Below are positions 51,987 through 61,816 of a DNA stretch of 64,000 nt, in pieces. The notes under the pieces were generated by a model that did no database searches, was not told where the DNA came from, and saw only the letters and a list, made by a program, of their open reading frames with translations. The number at the start of each line of letters is the position of its first letter. Positions within the stretch are counted from its first letter, which is position 1. This DNA is from Myxococcus stipitatus DSM 14675 (GTDB lineage Bacteria; Myxococcota; Myxococcia; Myxococcales; Myxococcaceae), in the NCBI RefSeq assembly GCF_000331735.1, contig NC_020126.1, positions 6,528,501 to 6,592,500 on the forward strand, given 5' to 3'. The position numbers and the translations under genes were made by a program.

Positions 51987-52660
51987 CCCACCACCGTCCT
52001 TCCATCCTCGGCGAGGTCGCCATCCACGCCCAGCTCCGCGAGTCGGCGGCGCAAACCGTCGAGCGCGTACCGCATCCGGCTCTTCACCGTGTTCTCGGAG
52101 ACGCCCGTCACCTCCGCGATGTCCTTGAACGGAATGCCGCTGTACTCACGAAGGATGAACACCTCGCGCTGCTCCTCCGGCAGGGTCGCCAAGGCGCGCT
52201 CCAGCAGCGGGCGCAGGCGCGCGTTGAAGGCACCTCGCTCCGGGCTGGCTCCCGAATCCGGCAGGGCATCCGCCAAGGCGCGCCCCTCCTCGCCATTCTC
52301 ACCCTTCACCGGCGACTCCAGGGACGCGGCCTGGCGGTAGCTTTCTTTGCGCGCGCTGTCCACACAGAGGTTCCTCGCGATGGTGTAGACCCAAGTCGTG
52401 AACCGGGCCTTCGCCTGGTATTCGCCAGCGCTGCGTACGACCTTCAGCCACGTCTCTTGCAGCACGTCCTCCGCCCGTGCGCGCTGGCCGACGAAGCGCA
52501 GGATGAAGTTGAAGACCGGTGTCCTGTGCCTGCGCACCAACGCCTCGAACGCACGAGCGTCCCCCGCCTGGAAGGCGAGCATCAGCCGCTCGTCTGAGGT
52601 CTCCGGTCCCAACACTCCCCCATCGCTCGTGGAGCCACGCTCACTCCGGCCCACCCTCAA
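51983..52660 (-). CDS. ECF family RNA polymerase sigma factor
   Basis: 225 aa; TTG 52660 has GAGGG 6 nt upstream, GTG 52654 is an alternative. Sigma-70 region 2 is clear at ~27-95 (LMLAFQAGDARAFEALVRRHRTPVFNFILRFVG, AEDVLQETWLKVV, FTTWVYTIARNLCVDSAR) and region 4 at ~155-215 (LPEEQREVFILREYSGIPFKDIAEVTGVSENTVKSRMRYALDGLRRRL). There is no region 3, as in RpoE-type factors. It is co-transcribed with the anti-sigma gene. It may control its own operon and perhaps the Tad-like genes downstream, but no matching promoter could be shown. Confidence 0.93.
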   Translation of the reverse strand: MRVGRSERGSTSDGGVLGPETSDERLMLAFQAGDARAFEALVRRHRTPVFNFILRFVGQRARAEDVLQETWLKVVRSAGEYQAKARFTTWVYTIARNLCVDSARKESYRQAASLESPVKGENGEEGRALADALPDSGASPERGAFNARLRPLLERALATLPEEQREVFILREYSGIPFKDIAEVTGVSENTVKSRMRYALDGLRRRLAELGVDGDLAEDGRTVVG

Positions 52661-52696
52661 CCCGAGCCCTCATAACGGGCGACGGCGAACAAGGGT

Positions 52697-53152
52697 CTAA
52701 TCCGGTCGTGGCTTCCGGTAAGTGGCGAGAATGACAGGGAGCGCGACGACTGTCACCAATGCGGCCTGGGCCAGCAGCACCGTCGGCAGGGGCCGCTGGA
52801 CATGGACCTGGAGGGAGCGGCCAAGCGCCAGGCCCAGCAGGACGCCCGTCGCCGTCCGCACGATGTTGGAGCCCGAGGCCGGGCGAAAGCGCCCCACCGC
52901 CCAGTCCCCCAGCGCGGGAAGCGTGAGGAGCAGCACCACCGGCACGTCCCACTCCCACTTCAGCGGAGCCCGCGCGGCGAGCAACCCCACCATCGAGGCC
53001 AACAGCACCGGGTACGTCCCCAGGCAGCGCGCGCACACCCGCACGCCACCGAGCAGGTACGTGCGGTTGTACTCATCCGGGTGATGGTGACTGAGCCAGA
53101 ACACCGTCGGTCCCTCCGGATTGAGGCGCGGGTGGGGACTGCCGGGACGCAT
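52697..53152 (-). CDS. DUF2085-like membrane protein
   Basis: 151 aa from ATG 53152 (80 nt inside the preceding ABC gene); GTG 53104 would leave a smaller overlap. It has a conserved N-terminal WLSHHHPDEYNRTY segment, then VCARCLGTY with C40 and C43, followed by four membrane helices. The CxRCxGxY motif and size match DUF2085 proteins of unknown function. The His cluster with the CxxC could bind a metal. It is at the end of the ABC-ATPase operon and 36 nt before the ECF sigma factor gene. Confidence 0.72.
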   Translation of the reverse strand: MRPGSPHPRLNPEGPTVFWLSHHHPDEYNRTYLLGGVRVCARCLGTYPVLLASMVGLLAARAPLKWEWDVPVVLLLTLPALGDWAVGRFRPASGSNIVRTATGVLLGLALGRSLQVHVQRPLPTVLLAQAALVTVVALPVILATYRKPRPD

Positions 53153-54125
53153 CTTCCGCGAGGAAGCACGCGGCGGAGTGCCCATCCGGCAGAGCGTAGA
53201 GCGGCGGGGACTCGCGCCGGCATCGCTCCATGGCGAGCGGACAGCGCGGATGGAACGTACACCCCGGAGGCGGCGCGAGCGGAGACGGCGGCTCCCCCGG
53301 CACCAACACGCGCGTGCGCGTCTTCCCCGGGTCCGGCACCGGCACCGCCGCGAGCAGCGCCTGGGTGTAGGGATGGCGAGGACGGCTGTACAGCACCCGC
53401 GCGGGCGCCAGCTCCACGATGCGCCCCAGGTACATGACCGCCACGCGGGTGGACATGTGCTCGACGATGTTCAGGTCGTGCGCGATGAAGACGTAGGTGA
53501 GGCCCCGCTCGCGCTGCAGGTCCACGAGCAGGTTGACGATCTGGGCCTGGATGGAGACGTCGAGCGCGCTGATGGGCTCGTCGGCCACCACCAGGTCCGG
53601 GCGCAAGGCGATGGCGCGGGCGATGCCCAGCCGCTGGCGCTGCCCACCGGAGAACTCGTGCGGATAGCGCCCGAGCGCCTCGCGAGGAAGGCCCATCGCA
53701 TCCAGCAGCGACGCGACCTCCCGCTCCCGCTCGCCCGGCCCGCGCGCGAGGCCGTGGATGTCGAAGGGCTCGCCCAGGATGTCGCGCACCGTCATCCGCG
53801 GGTTGAGCGACGCATACGGGTCCTGGAAGACGAACTGCATGCGCCGACGAAGCGGCCGCAGTTGCCGCTGGGACAACCCCGTGAGCTCCTGCCCATCGAA
53901 GTGGACGGAGCCCGCGGTGGGGTCCACCAGCCGAAGCAACGCGCGGCCCAGCGTGCTCTTGCCGCAGCCACTCTCCCCCACCAGGCCCAGCGTCTCGCCC
54001 CGGAACACGTCCAGGCTGATGCCATCCACGGCCTTCACCGCGCCACGCGCGCGCTGCAGCCAGCCTCCACGCACGGGGAAGTGGACCGCGACATTCCGGG
54101 CCTGAAGCAGCGGCTCCGAGCTCAT
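53073..54125 (-). CDS. Oligopeptide/dipeptide ABC transporter ATPase (OppF/DppF type)
   Basis: 350 aa; the ATG overlaps the preceding ATPase stop (ATGA). Walker A is GESGCGKST at 50-58, the signature FSGGQRQRLGIARA, Walker B LVVADEPISALD and the H-loop FIAHDLN. The C-terminal oligo_HPY part (CTFHPRCPLAMERCR) identifies a peptide importer ATPase. It pairs with the OppD-like gene just upstream. No permease or substrate-binding gene is nearby, so the partner permeases must be encoded elsewhere. The substrate is unknown. Confidence 0.92.
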   Translation of the reverse strand: MSSEPLLQARNVAVHFPVRGGWLQRARGAVKAVDGISLDVFRGETLGLVGESGCGKSTLGRALLRLVDPTAGSVHFDGQELTGLSQRQLRPLRRRMQFVFQDPYASLNPRMTVRDILGEPFDIHGLARGPGEREREVASLLDAMGLPREALGRYPHEFSGGQRQRLGIARAIALRPDLVVADEPISALDVSIQAQIVNLLVDLQRERGLTYVFIAHDLNIVEHMSTRVAVMYLGRIVELAPARVLYSRPRHPYTQALLAAVPVPDPGKTRTRVLVPGEPPSPLAPPPGCTFHPRCPLAMERCRRESPPLYALPDGHSAACFLAEDASRQSPPAPQSGGTDGVLAQSPSPG

Positions 54126-55141
54126 GGCGCGGGCACCGGATGATGACAGGCCGCGAGCTGGCCACCGCGCTTCACCTCGAGCACCGGCGCCACGCGAGCG
54201 CACTCCTCTTTCGCACGCTCACACCGCTCACGAAACGCACAGCCCGACGGCAAGCGCCCCAGCGCCGGCACCATGCCGGGAATCGCGCGCAGCCTGCGGC
54301 GCCCCCCCGAGACCTCCACCTCGCCCCCCAGCGCCGGAAGCGAGCGCAAGAGGCCCGCGGTGTACGGATGGGCGGGACGCGCGAACAGCTCGCGCACCGG
54401 CGCCTGCTCCACCACCTTCCCCGCGTACATCACCACCACCGTGTCGCAGCTCTCCGCGACGACGCCCAGGTCGTGCGTGATGAGCATCACCGCCATGCCG
54501 CGCTCGGCCTGCAGGCGCTTGAGCAAGTCGAGAATCTGCGCCTGGATGGTGACATCCAGCGCCGTGGTGGGCTCGTCCGCGATGAGCAGCGCCGGGTCAC
54601 ACGCCAGCGCCATGGCAATCATCACCCGCTGACGCATTCCTCCCGAGAGCTGGTGAGGCCACGCATCCACGCGCTCACCCGGCGCGGGAATGCCCACCTG
54701 CCTCAACATCTCCACTGCGCGCTCCCGCGCCTGCGAGCGAGAAGCGCCCAGGTGGTGCCGGACGCCCTCGGCGATCTGCTCCCCCACCGTGAAGACGGGG
54801 TTGAGCGACGTCATCGGCTCCTGGAACACCATGGCCGCGTGACGTCCTCGCACGCGCCGCAGCTCCGCGTCGGAGAGCTTCAGCAGGTCGCGCCCCTGGA
54901 AGAGCACCTCGCCCGCCGCCACTCGAATGGGCGGCTGGGGCGCGAGCCGCAGCACGGACAGCGCGGTGAGGCTCTTTCCACAGCCGCTCTCGCCCACCAC
55001 GCCCAGCGTGCCGCCCGGAGGCACGCTGAAGGACACACCCTCCACCGCGCGCACCGGCCCCTCGTCCCGCGACAACTCCACGGTGAGTCCCCGGACGTCC
55101 AGCAGCGGGCCAGCGTGCGTGGGCGACGCGGCGTGCGTCAC
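54122..55141 (-). CDS. Oligopeptide/dipeptide ABC transporter ATPase (OppD/DppD type)
   Basis: 339 aa, GTG start overlapping the MshEN gene stop (GTGA). Walker A is GESGCGKSL (50-58), followed by the Q-loop MVFQEPMTSLNPVFT, signature QLSGGMRQRVMIAMAL, Walker B LLIADEPTTALD, H-loop LITHDLG and the C-terminal IPGMVPALGRLPSGCAFRERC. It powers import of peptides or another small ligand with its OppF-like partner. Being coupled to MshEN-domain proteins rather than to permeases is unusual. Confidence 0.92.
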   Translation of the reverse strand: MTHAASPTHAGPLLDVRGLTVELSRDEGPVRAVEGVSFSVPPGGTLGVVGESGCGKSLTALSVLRLAPQPPIRVAAGEVLFQGRDLLKLSDAELRRVRGRHAAMVFQEPMTSLNPVFTVGEQIAEGVRHHLGASRSQARERAVEMLRQVGIPAPGERVDAWPHQLSGGMRQRVMIAMALACDPALLIADEPTTALDVTIQAQILDLLKRLQAERGMAVMLITHDLGVVAESCDTVVVMYAGKVVEQAPVRELFARPAHPYTAGLLRSLPALGGEVEVSGGRRRLRAIPGMVPALGRLPSGCAFRERCERAKEECARVAPVLEVKRGGQLAACHHPVPAP

Positions 55142-56124
55142 TTCTTCGCCAGCTCCTCCAGGAACTCCACCTCCTGGATGAGCCCCTTGCGGATGAGCAG
55201 GCGGATGAGGCTGGCCACCATGCGCGCGGGCTTCACCTTCTCCGTGTCCAGCACCGCCTCGTCGCCCCGAGACATGCGCTCGAGGTCGTCCAGGATGGCC
55301 AGGTCATCATCGGAGAAGTCCGGCGTCGGCGTGAGGGCCAGCGCGGGCCGGGAGCCCTTCGCGGCGCCCCCGAACAACACCACCGGCACCCGCGGCCGCG
55401 ACTCCTCTTCTTCCGCGCCCAAGGCGGGAGGCGGTGGAGGACGCGCGGCGGGCTTCACGCCCAACAGGTCATCGAGCGAGTCACCGCCCGCCCCTGGCCG
55501 AAGCGCCTCGGCGGGAGGAGGAGGCGGTGTGCTGGGCCGACGCGCGGCGGGAGCGGCGGCGGGTGGAGCTCTCACTGCGGGGGGCTTCGGCGTCTCCGGC
55601 ATCTCCCACTCCAGTGGCGTCCCCGCGGCGAAGTCGGAGGGGCCCAAGCCCACCTCCTCCAGCGGCATCGCCTCCACGATGTCCAGCGGCTCTCCCCTCG
55701 CCCGGGCCAGCGCGGTGTCCAGGTCGTCCGACGCCACGACGAAGACCCGCACCTGCTTGCGGAGCTGGAAGCGCAGCTCATCCACCAACGTCAGGTCTCC
55801 GGGGTCTTCCACCCCGACATGAATGCGCTCGCTGCGCCCCTCCACCTCCAGGCGGAAGAGCAGCACCCGGTGCTCCGTCTGGAAGTCCAGGGACACCAGC
55901 GAGGACACCTCGGAGGGAATCTCCTCGGGCAACTCCATGAAGGGCAGGCCGTGCTGCACCGCCAGCGCGCGGGCGACGTGCATCGGCGCGCACAGCCCCT
56001 GGGCCACCAGCGTCTCGCCCAGGCGCATCTGCCCTGGAGCGCCTCGCCTGCCGAGCGCCACCCGCACCTGCTCCTCCGTCACCACCCCCGCCTCGACGAG
56101 CAGCTCACCAATCTTCTTGCGCAT
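55138..56124 (-). CDS. Stand-alone MshEN-domain protein with Pro-rich region
   Basis: 328 aa. The first ~140 residues match the N-terminal MshEN (T2SSE_N) domain: two related segments, KIGELLVEAGVVTEEQVRVAL and RLGETLVAQGLCAPMHVARALAVQHG, followed by FMELP. This domain binds cyclic di-GMP in type IV pilus and type II secretion ATPases. No ATPase follows; instead there is a Pro/Ala-rich stretch (~185-255) and a helical C-terminus (MVASLIRLLIRKGLIQEVEFLEELAKK). It may act as a free c-di-GMP sensor or adaptor. It overlaps the OppD gene and lies 9 nt after its MshEN partner. Confidence 0.8.
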   Translation of the reverse strand: MRKKIGELLVEAGVVTEEQVRVALGRRGAPGQMRLGETLVAQGLCAPMHVARALAVQHGLPFMELPEEIPSEVSSLVSLDFQTEHRVLLFRLEVEGRSERIHVGVEDPGDLTLVDELRFQLRKQVRVFVVASDDLDTALARARGEPLDIVEAMPLEEVGLGPSDFAAGTPLEWEMPETPKPPAVRAPPAAAPAARRPSTPPPPPAEALRPGAGGDSLDDLLGVKPAARPPPPPALGAEEEESRPRVPVVLFGGAAKGSRPALALTPTPDFSDDDLAILDDLERMSRGDEAVLDTEKVKPARMVASLIRLLIRKGLIQEVEFLEELAKK

Positions 56125-56133
56125 GACGAAGGG

Positions 56134-56889
56134 CTACCGCTTGACCTTGGCGAGGTACTCCTCGCGAGAGAACACGCCCTTCTCGATGAGCAGCTCCACC
56201 ATGGCCTTGAGGGCCGCGACCTCCTTGCGCTGCACCTCTTCCACGCTGCGCAACAGGTCCGCGGGGCTGCCTCCCGCGCCACCTCGGGCCGCGGGCTCCG
56301 GAGCCGGCGCGGGACGAGCGGCGGCGGGCGGGGGCTTGGGCGCGGAGGCCACCGCGGCGGCCGCCGGGTCCAGGTCCTTGAGGTTCTTCACCACCGTGCG
56401 GCCCTGGGCGTCCACCACCTTGAAGTTGGTGTCCGCGTCCTCCAGCTCCATGTTCTGCTCGTACAGGCGAGCAAAAGCCCGGGCGATGGAGGAGCGCCCC
56501 GCGACGTTCGGGATGATGCGGCACTTGGCCACCGCGCGAAGCTCGTCCAGCATCCGCACGTTGAGCGGGTCGCTCATCGCGACCACCAGCGTCTTGCCCT
56601 CGTCACGGAGCTGCAGCGGCAACACCGAGAAGTCCCGCGCCGTCTGCACCGGAATCTTCGCCTTCACGTGCGGCGGCAGCACCTGCACCGAGTCCAGGTT
56701 CACCGCCGGCATCCCCAGCTGCTTGGACAGCGCACGCACCAGGATGTCCTCGGAGACGAGGCTCATCCGGACCAGGATCTCCCCCAGCTTGCCGCCCCAC
56801 TTCGCCTGTTCGGCGAGCGCGGCCTTGAGCTGGCTCTCCTGGAGCACATTCGCCTTGATCAGCAGTTCTCCGAGCTTGATCTGTGCCAT
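56134..56889 (-). CDS. Second stand-alone MshEN-domain protein
   Basis: 251 aa with ATG at 56889. Residues ~1-150 form an MshEN domain (IKLGELLIKANVLQESQLKAAL, GGKLGEILVRMSLVSEDILVRALSKQLGMPAVNL), followed by ARDFSVLPLQLRDEGKTLVVAMSDPLN, which is conserved in GspE/PilB N-terminal regions. A Pro/Ala linker (~183-210) then leads to a helical C-terminus like the one in the neighbouring protein (ALKAMVELLIEKGVFSREEYLAKVKR). The two are likely paralogues. It is not fused to an ATPase domain. Confidence 0.82.
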   Translation of the reverse strand: MAQIKLGELLIKANVLQESQLKAALAEQAKWGGKLGEILVRMSLVSEDILVRALSKQLGMPAVNLDSVQVLPPHVKAKIPVQTARDFSVLPLQLRDEGKTLVVAMSDPLNVRMLDELRAVAKCRIIPNVAGRSSIARAFARLYEQNMELEDADTNFKVVDAQGRTVVKNLKDLDPAAAAVASAPKPPPAAARPAPAPEPAARGGAGGSPADLLRSVEEVQRKEVAALKAMVELLIEKGVFSREEYLAKVKR

Positions 56890-56948
56890 GTCGTGGGGGG
56901 CACTCTACCCGAGTCCAGCCTCGGCGCTCCTTCTTCGTGCCTGACAGG

Positions 56949-57779
56949 TCAGGAACCCGGCACTGGGGGTGCTGGCGACTCATGCCCAGCGGCTGGCAGC
57001 TCCCTGCCCACGTCATCCACCTCGACGACCTTCGCGCCCTCGGGCGGGGTCAGCTCGTAGAGCGTCAGGTCGGGCCGGCCGTTCAGCTTGATTTGCTGAT
57101 AGCGAAGCTCCAGCCGCGTGGCCGCCTGCTTCGCGACGAGCTCCACCTTGCCCGGGAAGATGAGCCCCCCGCGCTCGAGGAAGTCGTCGAAGCCCAGGTC
57201 ATACCCCGGCACTCCCCGCACCTCGCTCTTCACCACGCGCAGATACTTGGGGTGAACCCGGAGCACCTGGGTGGCGGCGCCCCGATAGAGGGTCAGCACG
57301 TAGACGCCCTCCTTCGTGTCCAGCTCCAGCGTCTTGCGCTCGGCGGGGATGAGCGGCACCTGGCCCAGCATGATGGCCACCAGCTCCTCGCCCGGCAGGA
57401 CCACGGGCAGGAAGCGCGAGACGTTCTGCGGGCTCGCGGGGCCCTGATAGAAGGTGTTCCCTTCGGTCTGGTACAGCCCGAAGCGCGTCCCGTCCGCCAC
57501 GAGGGAGGCGAGCGGCCGGTTGAAGAAGTCGAACGTCTCCAGGTGCAGCAGGGCCGGCCGGGTGACGGCGAGGAACATCCCGATGGTGCCGCTCTGCTGG
57601 GGGGACTCGACGCGCAGCTTCGCGTCTCCCTCCAGCGTCACGACATTGTCCTGGTTGCGCCGGACATGCTGATAGACGACGTCGGCGTCGGTGAGCTGCC
57701 CTTCCGGCCCGAACTCGATGCGCTTGGGGCAGGCCGAACAGAGCACGACCAGGAAGATTGCGGCGGCTGCGCGGTTCAT
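56949..57779 (-). CDS. LolB-like/DUF4292 lipoprotein
   Basis: 276 aa with a lipoprotein signal (MNRAAAAIFLVVLCSAC, lipobox CSAC, Cys17). The mature part begins PKRIEFGPEGQL and is beta-rich (NVVTLEGDAKLRVESP, GMFLAVTRPALLHLETFDFFNRPLASLVADGTRFGLY), in the style of the LolA/LolB/DUF4292 fold that carries lipids or lipoproteins. It ends in an Ala/Pro tail. It is the first gene of the minus-strand run that continues with the MshEN and ABC genes, though a 59-nt gap separates it from them. The exact role is unknown. Confidence 0.8.
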   Translation of the reverse strand: MNRAAAAIFLVVLCSACPKRIEFGPEGQLTDADVVYQHVRRNQDNVVTLEGDAKLRVESPQQSGTIGMFLAVTRPALLHLETFDFFNRPLASLVADGTRFGLYQTEGNTFYQGPASPQNVSRFLPVVLPGEELVAIMLGQVPLIPAERKTLELDTKEGVYVLTLYRGAATQVLRVHPKYLRVVKSEVRGVPGYDLGFDDFLERGGLIFPGKVELVAKQAATRLELRYQQIKLNGRPDLTLYELTPPEGAKVVEVDDVGRELPAAGHESPAPPVPGS

Positions 57780-57822
57780 ATCTCCTAGTCTGGGCCATGG
57801 CGCCCTGCCAGGTCACCCACCA

Positions 57823-58545
57823 ATGAGCCTGAACGACATCCTGCATTACCTCCGCCTCGGCGGCGTCACCTTGGCGCTGCTCATCCTCGCCTCCGTGGGC
57901 GCGCTCGTCGTCGCCGTCGAGCGCCTCATCGCCCTGTGGGGTGTCAGCGAACGCTCCCGCCTGCTGGGCGAGGCGGTCAACAAGCACCTGCTGCGCGGTG
58001 ACGTCGTCGCCGCCCGCACCGCGGCCGAGCGCTCGAACGCCGTCGCCGCGGACATCTTCCTCGCCGGATTCGACCGCTGGGAGCGCACGCGCGCCTCCGG
58101 AGGCGCGGGCGTGGAGGCCGCCGTGGAGCGCGAGCGCGCCCAGGTGGGCCTCAAGCTGCGCCGCAACCTGTGGATTCTCGCCACCATCGGCTCCATCACG
58201 CCCTTCGTGGGCTTGTTCGGCACCGTGGCCGGCATCATGCGCTCGTTCAAGGACCTGGGCCTGGACGTGGAGTCGGGCGGCACGGGAGGCACCGGCGCCG
58301 TGATGACGGGCATCTCCGAGGCGCTCGTCGCCACCGCCGTCGGCATCCTCGTGGCCGTGCAGGCCATGGTCTTCTACAACTACTTCCAGGCCCGCCTGTC
58401 GCGCGTGCTGGTGGAGCTGCGGCTGTTGGGTGACGAGTTCGCGGAGCTGCTCAAGGAGCGCGCCTCGGGCGTGCCCCCGGAGCCCGCGCCCCGTCCCGAG
58501 GCCGCCTCCCCCACCCCGCCTCGCACCGACTCGCAGCCGGCCTGA
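57823..58545 (+). CDS. MotA/TolQ/ExbB proton channel protein
   Basis: 240 aa from ATG 57823. Three membrane segments are visible: ~14-35, ~110-135 (LWILATIGSITPFVGLFGTVAGIMRSF) and ~150-175 (AVMTGISEALVATAVGILVAVQAMVFYNYF). The last two hold the conserved ExbB/TolQ features. With ExbD it forms a proton-driven motor in the inner membrane. The C-terminus is Pro-rich. No TonB or TolA gene is adjacent. It is divergent from the lipoprotein gene across 43 nt. Confidence 0.92.
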   Translation: MSLNDILHYLRLGGVTLALLILASVGALVVAVERLIALWGVSERSRLLGEAVNKHLLRGDVVAARTAAERSNAVAADIFLAGFDRWERTRASGGAGVEAAVERERAQVGLKLRRNLWILATIGSITPFVGLFGTVAGIMRSFKDLGLDVESGGTGGTGAVMTGISEALVATAVGILVAVQAMVFYNYFQARLSRVLVELRLLGDEFAELLKERASGVPPEPAPRPEAASPTPPRTDSQPA

Positions 58546-58563
58546 GCCCAGGGGAGAACCACC

Positions 58564-59016
58564 ATGGCCATGGGCAAGACACCGGGGTCCGGTGACGAAG
58601 GCGAAGAGGGCGTCTTCGCCGAAATCAACATCACCCCGCTCACCGACATCTTCCTCGTGCTGCTCATCATCTTCATGGTGACCAGCTCCGTCATCGTCCA
58701 GCAGGGACCCGGCGGAGGCGCCAAGGCGGGCCTCAAGGTCAACCTGCCCAAGGGCGGCGCCGCGGACGTCACCGCGCGCACCACGGACCTGTCCGTGGCG
58801 GTGCTCGCGGACGGGCGCTTCGTGCTGGCCGGCAACGTCGTCAGCCAGGACGAGCTCCAGAAGGCCTTCGACGAAGCCAAGGCGAAGGACCCGGACACCA
58901 TCGTCATCGTCCAGGCCGACGAGGGCGTCCCCCACGGCACCGTGGTGCACGTAATGGAGCTGGCGAAGAAGGCCGGCCTGGGTCAGCTCGCCATCGGCGT
59001 GCGCGAAGGCGAATAG
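58564..59016 (+). CDS. ExbD/TolR biopolymer transport protein
   Basis: 150 aa. The single membrane helix INITPLTDIFLVLLIIFMVTS carries Asp28, the proton-binding residue of the family. The periplasmic part (LSVAVLADGRFVLAGNVVSQDEL, DTIVIVQADEGVPHGTVVHVMELAKKAGL) is typical ExbD. It lies 18 nt after the ExbB gene with a purine-rich ribosome site. The pair probably energises an outer-membrane receptor or another envelope process. Two hairpins follow the stop. Confidence 0.93.
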   Translation: MAMGKTPGSGDEGEEGVFAEINITPLTDIFLVLLIIFMVTSSVIVQQGPGGGAKAGLKVNLPKGGAADVTARTTDLSVAVLADGRFVLAGNVVSQDELQKAFDEAKAKDPDTIVIVQADEGVPHGTVVHVMELAKKAGLGQLAIGVREGE

Positions 59017-59030
59017 CGCTCCGGAAACAC

Positions 59031-59073
59031 GAAGGCCACCGTCGAAGCCCGTGTCGGCTTCCCGGTGGCCTTC
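59031..59073. terminator. Hairpin after exbD-like gene
   Basis: GAAGGCCACC (59031-59040) pairs with GGTGGCCTTC (59064-59073), enclosing an inner GAAGCC/GGCTTC stem. TT-rich bases follow on the plus strand. It lies between convergent genes and could serve both directions. Confidence 0.7.
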
Positions 59074-59081
59074 TTGCGTCA

Positions 59082-59110
59082 AGAGGGGCTCACTGCTTCG
59101 TGAGCCCTCT
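59082..59110. terminator. Second hairpin between convergent genes
   Basis: AGAGGGGCTCAC (59082-59093) pairs with GTGAGCCCTCT (59100-59110) except for one bulged G, with a 6-nt loop. It is 17 nt from the acyl-CoA dehydrogenase stop and probably terminates that minus-strand gene. Confidence 0.55.
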
Positions 59111-59127
59111 CGAGTCAACGGCCAGGC

Positions 59128-60972
<1,845 letters not shown>

Positions 60973-61041
60973 GGCCACTCCTGCGTGTTGGCTCGCTGCC
61001 TACCCTCCCCGGAGGGCCTTGGGTCAGCGGCACGAATGAGA

Positions 61042-61077
61042 CACACGAAGTGTGGCGGCGACTGATTTTTGAGTCAA
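61042..61077 (-). promoter_or_regulatory. Promoter and palindrome before acyl-CoA dehydrogenase
   Basis: TTGACT (61072-61077) lies 17 nt before CACACT (61049-61054) on the minus strand. The weak -10 overlaps a perfect 5+5 palindrome CACAC-GAA-GTGTG (61042-61054). This is a plausible operator for a fatty-acid-responsive repressor, but no regulator gene is adjacent. Confidence 0.35.
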
Positions 61078-61097
61078 CCCTGAATGACACCCTGCGT

Positions 61098-61121
61098 TGA
61101 GGGGCCCGCCTGGGCCCCTCA
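61098..61121 (-). terminator. Terminator hairpin after the MaoC operon
   Basis: TGAGGGGCCC (61098-61107) and GGGCCCCTCA (61112-61121) form a perfect 10-bp stem with a 4-nt loop, 20 nt after the hydratase stop. No T tract follows on the minus strand. Confidence 0.55.
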
Positions 61122-61141
61122 CTTCGCAGGGAGGGAAAGCG

Positions 61142-61816
61142 CTACTTCTTGGGCTTCTTGGGGGACGGGAGTGTCGCCGTCTTGGCGGCGGGCTTCTCCC
61201 GGGGGGCGGTCTTCTTGGAGGTGGCGCCGGTGCGCCGCTCGTCGGAAGCGTCCTCGTCCTCGGTGGCGGGCGAGCCATCGCCTGCTCCCCCACCCGCCGC
61301 GGTCGCGGGGGTGTTGGCCAGGCTCTCGCGCGGCACCTCGATGACGATGGGGGACTGACCCGAGCGCTGCCGGTTCTCGTCCTCCAGCGAGTAGAAGAGC
61401 TGAATCTGCGCGCCGCCCTTCATCACCAGTTCGCCGCGCTGGTTCTCCGCCCACAGGTCGATATCCACGAAGTAGCGGCCCGCGGTGCCGTGGCGGTTGC
61501 TGACGCGGCCCTTGCAGACGACCGTGTCGCCGGGCCACACCATCTTGATGAAGCGCACGTTGTAGCGCCGCATCTGCCCGCCCCGGGCCCAGTCGCTGAT
61601 GAGCTGGCCCAGCATGCCCATGACGAGCATCCCAGGGGCGTACACGCTCGGCATGCCCACGCTCTTGGCGTAGAGCTCGTCGACGTGGACGGGATTGTAG
61701 TCCCCGGAGGCGCCCGCGTAGCGCGCCAGCTGGACGCGGTCCACGGGGGCCTTGGCCAGCGCGGGCAACTCATCGCCGACGCGGATGGCCTCGAAGTAGA
61801 GCTTGCGGGCGGGCAT
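61142..61816 (-). CDS. MaoC-like hydratase subunit (HadB-like) with basic tail
   Basis: 224 aa from ATG 61816; its first base is the first base of the partner gene's stop region (GTGATG). It has a hot-dog fold of the MaoC family: LARYAGASGDYNPVHVDELYAKSVGMPSVYAPGMLVMGMLGQLISDW contains the catalytic Asp/His hydratase motif. A ~75-residue tail is low-complexity and basic at the end (KTATLPSPKKPKK). The partner gene encodes a second hot-dog protein. In mycobacterial HadAB/HadBC the B subunit carries the catalytic Asp and His, which fits this protein. It probably dehydrates (3R)-hydroxyacyl-ACP or -CoA. Confidence 0.87.
   Translation of the reverse strand: MPARKLYFEAIRVGDELPALAKAPVDRVQLARYAGASGDYNPVHVDELYAKSVGMPSVYAPGMLVMGMLGQLISDWARGGQMRRYNVRFIKMVWPGDTVVCKGRVSNRHGTAGRYFVDIDLWAENQRGELVMKGGAQIQLFYSLEDENRQRSGQSPIVIEVPRESLANTPATAAGGGAGDGSPATEDEDASDERRTGATSKKTAPREKPAAKTATLPSPKKPKK

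Noticed and set aside
57199..59118. 639-aa minus-strand open frame over the exbB/exbD pair
   Set aside because: Antisense shadow across three real genes. Its C-terminal part only mimics the lipoprotein in another frame.
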